Source: CAIVVT01 sp963757265
Lineage (GTDB): Bacteria > Acidobacteriota > Terriglobia > Bryobacterales > Bryobacteraceae
Direction: 5' to 3'
DNA: 64,000 bases
Assembly (NCBI GenBank): GCA_963757265.1
Contig: CAVWRA010000006.1
Span: 1,922,001-1,986,000 of the forward strand
Position 1 is the first letter of the stretch, and each line of letters starts with the position of its first letter. This document shows, piece after piece, positions 1 through 7,338 of this stretch. The notes beneath the pieces are model-generated. The model made no database searches. It was not told where the DNA came from and was given only the letters and a program-made list of their open reading frames with translations. Made by a program: the position numbers and the translations under genes.

Positions 1-2
1 CG

Positions 3-398
3 CCCACTGCGCAAACGGAGACGCTGTTCATGCAGAGTTTCAACGGAACGCTGGATCTCTATCGCACGCTGCTGGAGGAGCAACAGAACGGGCATTTGTC
101 GATGGCCAATACCGATTTCGATACGGGACGGCCGACGCGGGAGGGCGAGTACTCGCTGGCGGATGAGACCTACGCGAAGCTCTTGCGGGACCTTGCCAAG
201 AATGGCTTTAGTGGAGTTACACCGGAGTTGCGCGCCAACCTGTTGTCCTTTTACAGGGATCCGAAGCCGCCCGTCACGGTGGCGAAGAAAGCCAAGAAAG
301 CCGACCAGAAGGGTATGGCGGACACGCTGGCCGCGCTGGAGCAGTTGCGGGCGCTGGAGATTCCGGGTCAGAGCGCTACGCCGGCAAAGGTGAAATAA
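3..398 (+). CDS. C-terminal part of an unrecognised protein (5' end outside window)
   Basis: The frame is open from the left edge of the window, so the first in-frame ATG at 30 is probably internal and the true start lies upstream. The visible 131 residues are hydrophilic, with no membrane segment. They contain a run ending in 'LLSFYRDPKPP', then a lysine-rich linker (residues about 94-103) and a Leu/Ala-rich helix. The pattern of a globular end followed by a basic tail resembles the ends of some secreted acidobacterial hydrolases (I was reminded of zinc-dependent phospholipase C-like proteins), but this is a weak impression. No catalytic motif is visible in this part. Codon use is normal for the window. 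Confidence 0.6.
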   Translation, partial: PTAQTETLFMQSFNGTLDLYRTLLEEQQNGHLSMANTDFDTGRPTREGEYSLADETYAKLLRDLAKNGFSGVTPELRANLLSFYRDPKPPVTVAKKAKKADQKGMADTLAALEQLRALEIPGQSATPAKVK

Positions 399-809
399 TA
401 ACGCGCCACGGCTTCTTCATCGCGCCGCACGGTTCCCACATTGCGATGAAGCGGCTTATATGTCCGCTGCGGACATATAAGCCCAACGAGGCTCTGTGCG
501 ACTTGGGCCTGCGCGGATTTGGCGCGAGTCTTGGTAACGGCGACCTACCAGCCCAGAATGGGATCGTCCGCTTTGGATCGTTCGAAGCGGACTTATGCGG
601 GTCAATATCGGTAGCGTGCGGGCAAGGGGCCGGCGTCTTGAAGATCGTGCTGGGCAGCTTCCACTAGGCCATTCGGAAGCTGTCCGATCTACCGTTCGAA
701 TACCGGCAAGAACTGGTTGAATGCTCTCCGAGTCCTTCTGTCCGGAAACGTCACCTTCCGGGCGTGACGGCATCGCGTGAACCTATGCGTCGCGGCTGTT
801 AGGCCGCAC
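399..809. other. Non-coding spacer with a long palindrome
   Basis: No convincing gene. Short overlapping frames on both strands lack ribosome sites and domain sense. The stretch contains the palindrome at 453-483 and, at 599-613, the 15-mer GGGTCAATATCGGTA that recurs at 33117-33131. The last 100 bases begin to resemble the DNA left of the duplicated block at about 26705, so the duplication may start near 750. Confidence 0.5.
453..483. repeat. Perfect 15-bp inverted repeat with a 1-nt centre
   Basis: Left arm GGCTTATATGTCCGC at 453-467 and its exact reverse complement at 469-483, separated by one T at 468. It lies 55 bases after the stop of the first gene. No T-run follows on either strand, so it is not a classical intrinsic terminator. 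It could form a cruciform, be a transcription-end hairpin of a Rho-assisted type, or be the tip of a small mobile element. Confidence 0.8.
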
Positions 810-1013
810 TCACTTCTTGCCGCTGGGGGCGAGGCGCTTGAGTTCCTCGAACCAGTTCTGGACGAGAATCATTTCCGTCACCGGCGTGGGCTTCCGGTCA
901 TCGAGCTTGACCATCAGGAAGCGTTGGCCATCCAACGCGAGATCCCAGTTGCGGATCGGAGCATTCCATTGGGGTCCTGGCTGATCAAACAGCAGACGCG
1001 CTTGGCCGGCGCG
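810..1013 (-). pseudogene. C-terminal fragment of a TolB/WD40-type propeller protein
   Basis: Sixty-seven sense codons lie directly after the TAG of the wHTH-TolB gene and in the same frame, ending with TGA at 810-812. They encode the typical end of acidobacterial Ser/Thr kinase-propeller proteins: 'RNWDLALDGQRFLMVKLDD' followed by 'EMILVQNWFEELKRL'. There is no start codon or ribosome site of its own. A nearly identical fragment sits at 26760-27008 in the second copy of this block. Either the regulator once ended in this tail and gained a stop, or the fragment is the remnant of a neighbouring deleted kinase gene; the latter is favoured because copy B separates the two by about 100 bases. Confidence 0.7.
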
Positions 1014-3215
1014 CTACCAGTCCACGTCAAGGCGGTAGAGCTCGTACAAACTCCTATCCACCGTGACTACGGCCTCCCTATCCGGAGTCCAGGAAGGGAT
1101 CCAAGCGTTCCACACCAGACGAAACTCGTTGACGCTGCGGATTTCCTCCAGCTTGCGCGTGGCTACCGCGATGCGGACCAGCCTGATCATTTGAAGCCAG
1201 ATGGTCCCATACACGTATTTGCTGTCCTTCGACCAGGTGGGCCCATAAATCACCTTGCCGGCATCCGTCCAGCTTCGCGTTTCGAAATCATAGAGGAAGG
1301 TCCGGCCATGTCCAAATGCCACAAGATGTTTCCCGTCGGGGGACCAGCGCGCTGTGTCCATCTCCTCCGAGCCGGGCACCATCTGTACCTGGCCGGTCTC
1401 CAGGTCCACGATCGAGACGTGCCGATCCTCCTTGGGAACGGGCGGCTCCCCCGGCGGTGCAAACGGTGCAAATACCAGTTTCCTTCCGTCGGGCGACCAG
1501 TCGGGATCAGACCCTGGACCGTTCACGCCCTTCACCGGCTCGGGCTTGCCACCTGCCGCTGGGATGGTATAGATCCGGGGAGGCTCTCCGTACCATAGGT
1601 GCCTTCTTGCGGCAAACGCCAGGCGTTTGCCGTCCGGCGACCAGCGGGGGTCCCAGCTCTTCAAACTGTCATACAGAAGGATCTTGTCGCTGCCATCGCG
1701 CCTGCATTTCCACAACTCCTGTTCGGGATAACTCACGTAGGCGATCCACTGCCCGTCGGGCGAGTAGTCCAGGCCGGAAGCGGAAAGTTTGCCCAGGTAG
1801 GGCTCGAAACGGTCCGTCTGCCGGTTGAGCTTCATCAATTCCCCGCGGGGTACTACTCCCTGTGTGTAGATCACGCGTGAATCCGCGGGGTCCTCATAGG
1901 CCCAAAGATTGTAGACCACGGATCCGGCCGTCAAACGCTGCGGCTCCGGCCGCCTCATCCAGCCCAGCCAGCGCCGGCTTCCTAGCACGAAAATCTCCCC
2001 CTGAGAGGAGAAGTACAACCTCTTCCCATCGGGCGACCAAGTGGGACAGGTTTGCTCCGCCTGAAACTCCGGCAGCAGGGGCCGCAGGCCGGTTCCGTCG
2101 GACTTCACCTCCCAGAACTTTGGAACATCCTCAATAGGATTGAGCAGAATCCGGTCGCCCGAAGGATGCCAGATTGTTGCCCCGAACCCCTTCCATTCGC
2201 TCCGGGCTAGCAGCCTCTCCGGCCCGCCGTCAACCGGACGCGCAAACACGCCCTCCTTAGAGGTTCTCAGAAGTGTTTTGAGGTCGGGGGAGACGGAATA
2301 ACCGCTGCCGGCGGCAGCTTCACCAATCCGTCGCGGCTTACTCCCATCGAAACCCGCCAGCCACAATTCTCCCGGGGCCGCATCCGTTGCACCCGTCTCA
2401 ATAAAGATGGTGTCTTGCCCAGGATTAGGCTGAGTCAGAGCGGCAGGCTCCGCGTTGAGAAACGGCATTCTTTCCCGTCGTGGCTCACCCCCTTGCGTGG
2501 AGATGGACCGGAACTCGCCTTGGAACCCGGCCGCAACCGGATCCAGCGCTTCTACCCACGAGACATACAGAATCCTCCCGCCGTGCATGGCCAGGGTTCC
2601 ATTCATCGAAACGCCCCCGTGGGTCAACTGAGTCGTCCGCGCCCTGGGCGCCGGGACCGGCCGTAATCCGGTCACCAGGATGGCAGTCGTTACCAGTCCA
2701 AGCGCCCCCCACCACAGCCATGCACGCGATGGCGCGGGGATCGGGGCAGAGACCGGGATCGGGGCCCGCGTCGCCAGGTCTTCCACCGGAGCGATGAAGC
2801 GGTAGCCCTTGCGCGGCAAGGTCTCGATGAACCGCGGATTGTCGGCCGAGTCCCCCAGCGCCAGGCGCAGTCTCTTGACGGCGGTGTTGAGTCCCTGCTC
2901 GAACTCGACAAACGTCTCGGCCGGCCACAGCGCGTGCTGCAATTCCTCGCGCGCGACGATCTCGCCCGCATGCCGCAGCAGCAGGGCCAGAACCTGAAAC
3001 GGCTGGTCCTGAAGCGGCACTTTCCGCCCGCGCTTGCGCAACTCGCCACTGGCGAGATCGGCCTCGAACAGGCCGAAACGGATTGTGTTGGGGCCAGCCG
3101 CGGTGGGTTCCACTCTCGCACCTGGACTGCAGTCGAGTATAGCACCCGCTGCTCCGATTTCAATCCCGCCACCCGCGTAAACAACCGGTTTGTAATCAAT
3201 TGATTGCCGCGTCAC
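1014..3215 (-). CDS. Winged-helix (OmpR/CadC-type) transcriptional regulator with TolB-like beta-propeller
   Basis: A membrane-anchored one-component regulator. Residues about 45-145 form a Trans_reg_C winged helix, recognised by 'RFGLFEADLASGELRKRGRK' and the recognition-helix end 'RFIETLPRKGYRFIAPVED'. A Pro-rich linker and one membrane helix follow at about 166-186. The periplasmic part (about 190-733) has repeated PD40/TolB blades with the signature 'WSPDGKRL' and variants. Such proteins probably sense a ligand outside and bind DNA at the membrane; the ligand is unknown. The longest start is GTG at 3213-3215; GTG at 3111-3113 is an alternative just before the wHTH domain and is conserved in the second copy. 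It is divergent from the HEXXH gene at 3322, so it may control that gene. It is followed in frame by a 67-codon propeller tail after TAG. Confidence 0.85.
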   Translation of the reverse strand: MTRQSIDYKPVVYAGGGIEIGAAGAILDCSPGARVEPTAAGPNTIRFGLFEADLASGELRKRGRKVPLQDQPFQVLALLLRHAGEIVAREELQHALWPAETFVEFEQGLNTAVKRLRLALGDSADNPRFIETLPRKGYRFIAPVEDLATRAPIPVSAPIPAPSRAWLWWGALGLVTTAILVTGLRPVPAPRARTTQLTHGGVSMNGTLAMHGGRILYVSWVEALDPVAAGFQGEFRSISTQGGEPRRERMPFLNAEPAALTQPNPGQDTIFIETGATDAAPGELWLAGFDGSKPRRIGEAAAGSGYSVSPDLKTLLRTSKEGVFARPVDGGPERLLARSEWKGFGATIWHPSGDRILLNPIEDVPKFWEVKSDGTGLRPLLPEFQAEQTCPTWSPDGKRLYFSSQGEIFVLGSRRWLGWMRRPEPQRLTAGSVVYNLWAYEDPADSRVIYTQGVVPRGELMKLNRQTDRFEPYLGKLSASGLDYSPDGQWIAYVSYPEQELWKCRRDGSDKILLYDSLKSWDPRWSPDGKRLAFAARRHLWYGEPPRIYTIPAAGGKPEPVKGVNGPGSDPDWSPDGRKLVFAPFAPPGEPPVPKEDRHVSIVDLETGQVQMVPGSEEMDTARWSPDGKHLVAFGHGRTFLYDFETRSWTDAGKVIYGPTWSKDSKYVYGTIWLQMIRLVRIAVATRKLEEIRSVNEFRLVWNAWIPSWTPDREAVVTVDRSLYELYRLDVDW

Positions 3216-3297
3216 ATCGCCCGTTCTTGGGACATGTCGATTTCACTTGGCTTTCAGCCGCGGTCCATTGAGAGCCACCCCGAAGTAACGAATTCTT

Positions 3298-3320
3298 GGT
3301 CTCGCGATGGAGGCGAGACC
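3298..3320 (+). promoter_or_regulatory. Hairpin covering the ribosome-binding site of the HEXXH gene (copy A)
   Basis: Arms GGTCTCGC (3298-3305) and GCGAGACC (3313-3320) are perfectly complementary around a 7-nt loop GATGGAG. The only Shine-Dalgarno sequence for the ATG at 3322, GGAGG at 3309-3313, sits in the loop and first arm base. The whole element is identical at 29446-29468 before the paralogue. Confidence 0.65.
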
Positions 3321-3321
3321 A

Positions 3322-3942
3322 ATGAAAACGGCAGCGATGATGACGATGGCGGCGATGCTGGGCAGCATGGCTTGGGCACAGGCCAAGTCCGACGGCCAGA
3401 AGGTCGTGGCTTGTATCGAAACAGGCCGGGATAGCGCCGATGTGGTGGACAAGGCAGCTAGTATTTCCTACCGGCTCTTCCGGCCGGCGGGCGTGAAACT
3501 GGATTTGCACACCGGTTGGCATTTTTGCGAAGCGCAGGGTGGCAAAGCGATTCTGATCAGCCTGTCGATGCACACTCCCAAGGATCTGCTTCCCGGCACT
3601 TTCGCCCATGCTCTACGCTACGAAGGAGTGCACATCGAGGTGTTCTACGACCGGATGGCCCACACCGAAGATGAGCTGCGGCCGTACCTGCTGGCGTATG
3701 TCGTCGTTCATGAGATCACACATATTCTTGAGGGCATCGCCAGGCATTCCGATAGCGGGATCATGAAGGCGCGCTGGGACTCTGACGAATATGCACTCAT
3801 GAGGAGCGGCCAACTCCGGTTTGCGGAGGAGGACATCAAACTGATCCACAAGGGTCTGGCGGCGCCTGTGGCCCACTCCGCAGCCGGCACGCTGGTCACC
3901 GCCTCCGGGCTGGCCGCGGCGCAATCGGCGGCGGAGAAGTAA
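3322..3942 (+). CDS. Secreted HEXXH-motif protein, putative zinc metallopeptidase (copy A)
   Basis: Starts at ATG 3322, nine bases after GGAGG; an in-frame ATG at 3307 lies upstream of that site and is less likely. Residues 1-19 form a Sec signal peptide ending 'SMAWA'. HEITH at residues 130-134 is a zinc-binding HEXXH motif, followed by 'EGIARHSDSGIM', which supplies a possible third histidine ligand (H142) and a Met-turn-like 'GIM'. That arrangement recalls metzincin-like small peptidases. Length is 206 residues with an alanine-rich tail. It is divergent from the wHTH-TolB gene. A paralogue with the same arrangement lies at 29470. The substrate is unknown and activity is inferred from the motif only. 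Confidence 0.75.
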   Translation: MKTAAMMTMAAMLGSMAWAQAKSDGQKVVACIETGRDSADVVDKAASISYRLFRPAGVKLDLHTGWHFCEAQGGKAILISLSMHTPKDLLPGTFAHALRYEGVHIEVFYDRMAHTEDELRPYLLAYVVVHEITHILEGIARHSDSGIMKARWDSDEYALMRSGQLRFAEEDIKLIHKGLAAPVAHSAAGTLVTASGLAAAQSAAEK

Positions 3943-4080
3943 CAGCCGCAGATGCACCTTGCCCCCCACCCGCTTCCCGCCTGAGAGGCGAATGCGCCTT
4001 TGCCCCGCCGGCTGAGCGTGGTCGCGGATTGGGTCTGCCGGGTCATCATGGTGATCGCCCTGTGTAACGGCACACCTGGA

Positions 4081-4110
4081 AGCTGCGCCAGTGCCCGTAA
4101 AACGGCGTTC
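4081..4110 (+). repeat. Interspersed 'TGYGCCA...GTAAACGGCGTTTAC' repeat, copy 1
   Basis: Reads TGCGCCAGTGCCCGTAAAAC then GGCGTTC. It is a somewhat decayed copy of a repeat whose best copy at 7271-7303 has the palindromic core GTAAAC-RCC/GGY-GTTTAC. It marks the end of homology between the duplicated blocks A and B. Other copies are at 30239-30268 and 33041-33074. Confidence 0.6.
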
Positions 4111-4271
4111 TGAGAGATCAGTCCCTGTAAGTCCCCTTCATGCCAACTGGACGGGAACCACTCACACTGCCGGTGTGTATGCAGCGACAGGATACGCCAG
4201 GGGACCGCCTAGGCTTCTCGCCCGGCGAATCCACTTGACACCGTCCCACTGGTACGCTCTTTGTTTTCGTA

Positions 4272-4941
4272 ATGCGAGCAATCGGATACGCACGGGTAAG
4301 CACTGATGGGCAGGCGGAGAAAGGCAACAGCCTGGCCGCGCAGCAGAGCAGGATAAGGGCCATGGCCACGCTCCAGGAGGCGGAGCTCACTGAGGTCATC
4401 GTCAACGCCGGGGAGAGCGAGAGGAACTTGGACAGGCCGGGTATGCAGCGGCTCCTGGCCCTGGTTGAGCACCGCGAAGTCGACGCCGTCATCATCGCGA
4501 AACTGGACCGGCTCACCCGGAGTGTGAAAGACCTGGCCAACCTGCTGGAGTTGTTTGAACGTCGCGGCATCCACCTGCTTTCGGTCGCGGAATCGCTAGA
4601 CACCGGGAGCGGCGGGAAGGCTGGTGATGAACATCATGGCCTCGCTCGTCCAGTGGGAGCGCGAGGTCATCGGCGAGCGCACGAAGGAAGCCCTGGGCCA
4701 TAAGAAGGCCCGGATTGAGTTCGTTGGCAACTGCCCGTACGGCTTCCGGCTGTGCGCCGACGGGCGGACCCTGGAACCCGACCCGGCCGAGCAGAGGGTG
4801 CGAAGGGCGATGACGCGCCTGCGCGAGCAGGGTCGGTCGCTGCGGCAGATCGCGGCATACCTCAACAAGGAACGTCGGTTCACCCGCAGCGCGTCGCCGT
4901 GGATGCACTGCTACGTGGCGAGGGTGTTGAAGGCGGCGTGA
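4272..4941 (+). pseudogene. Serine recombinase (resolvase family), split by a frameshift
   Basis: The first frame (4272 to about 4612) has the resolvase catalytic domain: 'IGYARVSTDGQAEKG' with nucleophile Ser10, 'LDRPGMQRLL' and 'AKLDRLTRSVKDL'. After 'SLDTGS' the reading continues one frame over (from about 4612 to 4941): 'MNIMASLVQWEREVIGERT' and a short recombinase (DNA-binding) region. Comparison with the intact paralogue at 43144-43836, which reads 'SLDTGSAAGRLVLNIM', places the loss of one base (or gain of two) at about 4608-4618. The whole protein would be about 223 residues, so it lacks the long zinc-ribbon/coiled-coil tail of large serine recombinases. It could be a true pseudogene or an assembly error. 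The next small gene overlaps its stop. Confidence 0.8.
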
Positions 4942-5279
4942 GAGAGGACGACGACGTGACACCCCAGCACATAATTCCGGGCTCAATCGAGGTCGGCGAG
5001 TTCCGCGTTGACGATGGCCACCTCACCGCTAATCTGAAACTGGTCGTCTGCGGCAGGCCGGAGTCCCTCATCCTGTTCGTAGAGCCGCTCGGGGAGGAGA
5101 TCAGCGTCGAGGTTTACGAGTCGATGCTGGACTTCCACGCGCTGACTGTCGTCGCCGAGCACGTTGCAGAGAAGCTGAACACGTTGGAGGGGAGGGCGGC
5201 GCTGGAACAGGCGGCAGAGTGCTCGAAGCAGCAACGGCGCTGGCTACCGCAGGTTCGAGTGCGGCTTCCAAGGGCCTAA
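4938..5279 (+). CDS. Small uncharacterised protein coupled to the serine recombinase
   Basis: A GTG at 4938 overlaps the recombinase stop as GTGA; a second GTG at 4956 is also possible. The product is 113 (or 107) residues, acidic in its first half, with alternating hydrophobic stretches such as 'GHLTANLKLVVCGRP' and 'SLILFVEPLGEEISVEVY', and a helical C-terminus rich in Ala and Glu. No transmembrane segment and no known motif. The overlap suggests translational coupling, so it may be a recombinase accessory factor. I do not recognise the family. Confidence 0.55.
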   Translation: MREDDDVTPQHIIPGSIEVGEFRVDDGHLTANLKLVVCGRPESLILFVEPLGEEISVEVYESMLDFHALTVVAEHVAEKLNTLEGRAALEQAAECSKQQRRWLPQVRVRLPRA

Positions 5280-5727
5280 GGTCGTTTAGACGCCCTCAGT
5301 TCGTCGCTCTTTCCACAGTCCTGGGCGTGCCGCCCAGCCACGCGGAGCCGCCGGAGAGCAGCGGCGGGCAGCATAGGCCCTGATATGGAGTGACCCTGTC
5401 AACACCCGCGCGTCTGTGGGGTTGTTCGTTTTCCGTTTTTCGAGGACAGGGCCAGCGGCAGCCCGGGCAGATTGGGCGACGATTGATCAGTCTGATGTGC
5501 GCGGGTTGGAACCGCATGATCTTGATCCGTCGGGAGCTGCCTCTGACTAGCGTCGCGAGTCCGGCTGAGCCTGTCGCCTAGGGCCTGCGAGGATTCTCCT
5601 TCGTGCGTGCCCGGGCTGCTGCTGCTGGCGCTGTCCTCGAATGGGGTGGTGGGGATCATCCGTGTTTTTGTTTTTTCATTCTTTGGAAAGTTTTTGCTTT
5701 TCTCTTTGCTCTTGTTCTGGCCTTTCC
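5280..5727. other. Flank of the IS110-like element, no gene seen
   Basis: Overlapping short frames only. An A/T-rich run (about 5660-5720) and the absence of coding sense fit the non-coding end that many IS110 elements carry downstream of the transposase. The exact boundary is not visible because IS110 elements often lack inverted repeats. Confidence 0.4.
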
Positions 5728-6855
5728 TCAGGCTGCCATCGGCTGCTTGCTGCCCGCTTCGGCGCGGACTCCGATCGCCCAGATGAAGCCCAGCAGCTCG
5801 CGCCCCACTGCGGTGACGATCTTGCGTTGATCCTTGCCCGCCAAGGACAGTCTTGTGTAGCGCCTGGTGAGTCGGATCTGGGCCTTCCAGGCGATCTCCT
5901 TGATCTCTTCGGACAGGCCCTCCTGCCGCTTGCGAAGCGCCGGACCAACGGCCGGCCGGAGGCGATAACTCCAGGCCGCCTCGATGACGATGCGGCGTAA
6001 GTGCGCGTTTCCAGTCTTGGTGATGCCGCCGCGCTGGATGCGTTTGCCGCTGGAGTTCTCGCTGGGCACCGCGCCACTGTAGCCCATCAATTGGCGCGCG
6101 CTTTGAAAGCGCGAGATCGCGCCCACTTCGCTCACGATCGTTACCGCCGAGATCAGCGCGATGCCCCGCAACGCCTGCAGGTCTTCCACCACCGCCCGCA
6201 TTTCGGGCGCAGCCTGCTGGAGCGCATCCGCGATGGCCTCTTACAGCCGCTTGATCCGCTCCGCCATGTGCTCGACCTCGTGCACATAATCCAGCCGCGT
6301 CGCCTCCTGCGTGGGTTCGGCGAAGCGCAACTGCCGCGCCTAGTTCATGTTGTGGGTGGTCCACGCCTGGACGCCTGTCGCCGGCCGCTAACCGTGACGC
6401 AGCAGGAACTTGGCCAACCGATGCCGTGCGCGCAACTGATCCTGCTTGGCCGCTTCGCGCGCCCGTACCAGATCGCGCAACGCCTCCGATCCCGCGTCGG
6501 GGACCCAGACCGTGGTCAGCTCGCCGGCGCGGTAGCTGCGTGCCAACCGTTCGGCATCGCGACGGTCCGTCTTGACCCGGTCACCAGCCTTCATCGGCGC
6601 AAGCGTCGGCGCGATCACCGCGCACTCAACGCACAGTTCGGTCAACTGCCAGTAAAGAACGTATCCCGTCGGCCCCGCCTCATAGCAGGCGCGCAACTGC
6701 CGAGCCGGGCCCAGCTTCCGCACCAGCTTGCGAATCGACTCCGCCCGGTTGGGGATCCGACCCAGGCTGCGTACCTCGCCATCCGGCTCGGCGACGGCGA
6801 CCGCCACCGTCTCGGCATGGACATCCAAGCCCAAAAATCGTACCTTTTCTTTCAT
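5728..6855 (-). pseudogene. IS110-family transposase with three in-frame stops
   Basis: The N-terminal part (6855-6391) has the DEDD/RuvC-like catalytic domain of IS110 transposases: 'FLGLDVHAETVAVAV' with the first Asp, a Glu in 'CYEAGPTGY', and 'KTDRRDAERLARSY' with the last two Asp. The C-terminal part (from about 6240) carries the Transposase_20 (IS116/IS110/IS902) region, 'LQALRGIALISAVTIVSEVG' and 'RQLMGYSGAVPSE'. Between them the same frame is broken by TAG at 6388-6390, TAG at 6340-6342 and TAA at 6241-6243, with no frameshift; at least one fits a Trp or Gln codon mutated to stop. The full length would be about 375 residues. The element is inactive unless supplied in trans. Confidence 0.85.
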
Positions 6856-6941
6856 GACCGGTTCCTCTCCGCTTGTGGCTCTGAACTGTGCTTCCCGCAG
6901 GTCTCACAGCTCACCCCACGGATAGCGCAGGGAACCGGTCA
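6855..6941 (-). promoter_or_regulatory. 11-bp inverted repeat spanning the transposase leader and start
   Basis: TGACCGGTTCC at 6855-6865 and GGAACCGGTCA at 6931-6941 are exact inverse complements, 65 bases apart. On the minus strand the downstream arm contains the end of the Shine-Dalgarno-like GAGAGGAA and runs into the transposase ATG at 6855. The hairpin could hide the start site, a common way to limit transposase translation. Confidence 0.55.
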
Positions 6942-7338
6942 CTCCATACTGCTAGCTGGACTTTCAGAGCCGCAAACGTGCCACCCGTGATCGCGGCTGC
7001 TGTTCGGGGCAGCAGCAAGAGGGGTTGCCGCCATGCCGGTTGTGGCGCGGCAGACTGAGGCGGAGAAGCAAACAGGCCGAAGAAAGGATCGGCAAGTGGA
7101 GGTCTTTGAGACACCGTTCAACATCAGGCACTTCCAGGCTCTTGCGTACCTTGGGGGCAAGAGAAGGCCCCTTCTTTGGTCACCGGAGTTGCCAGGGATG
7201 GGAGACATACGTCGTCACCTATCCCGCGAATCGTCTCCCGTGGGATTTTCCGGCGGGCATCCTGCAACTATCCGTAAACACCGTTTACCGACCACTGGCG
7301 CAGCTAATGGGATGGTCCGACTGCTTTGCTCCGCACGC
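6942..7338. other. Spacer with an interspersed palindromic repeat
   Basis: No supported gene. It contains repeat copy 2 at 7271-7303 followed by AATGGGATGGTCCG (7306-7319). The same 14-mer, preceded by CT, lies at the upstream edge of the two IS110 copies near 17033 and 26633, hinting that an IS left end was once here. Confidence 0.45.
7271..7303 (-). repeat. Interspersed palindromic repeat, copy 2 (best-preserved core)
   Basis: On the minus strand: TGCGCCAGTGGTCG, then GTAAAC-GGT-GTTTAC, then GGA. The core is a perfect 6-bp inverted repeat with a 3-nt centre. Confidence 0.65.

Noticed and set aside
4272..4941. Programmed frameshifting as an explanation for the split serine recombinase
   Set aside because: No slippery heptamer (X-XXY-YYZ) or downstream stimulatory structure is evident at the break, and the intact paralogue is encoded in one frame; mutation or sequencing error is simpler.
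5399..6364. 321-codon minus-strand frame over the IS110 pseudogene
   Set aside because: It is in another frame from the recognisable transposase and shows no transposase motifs; it is a consequence of high GC.
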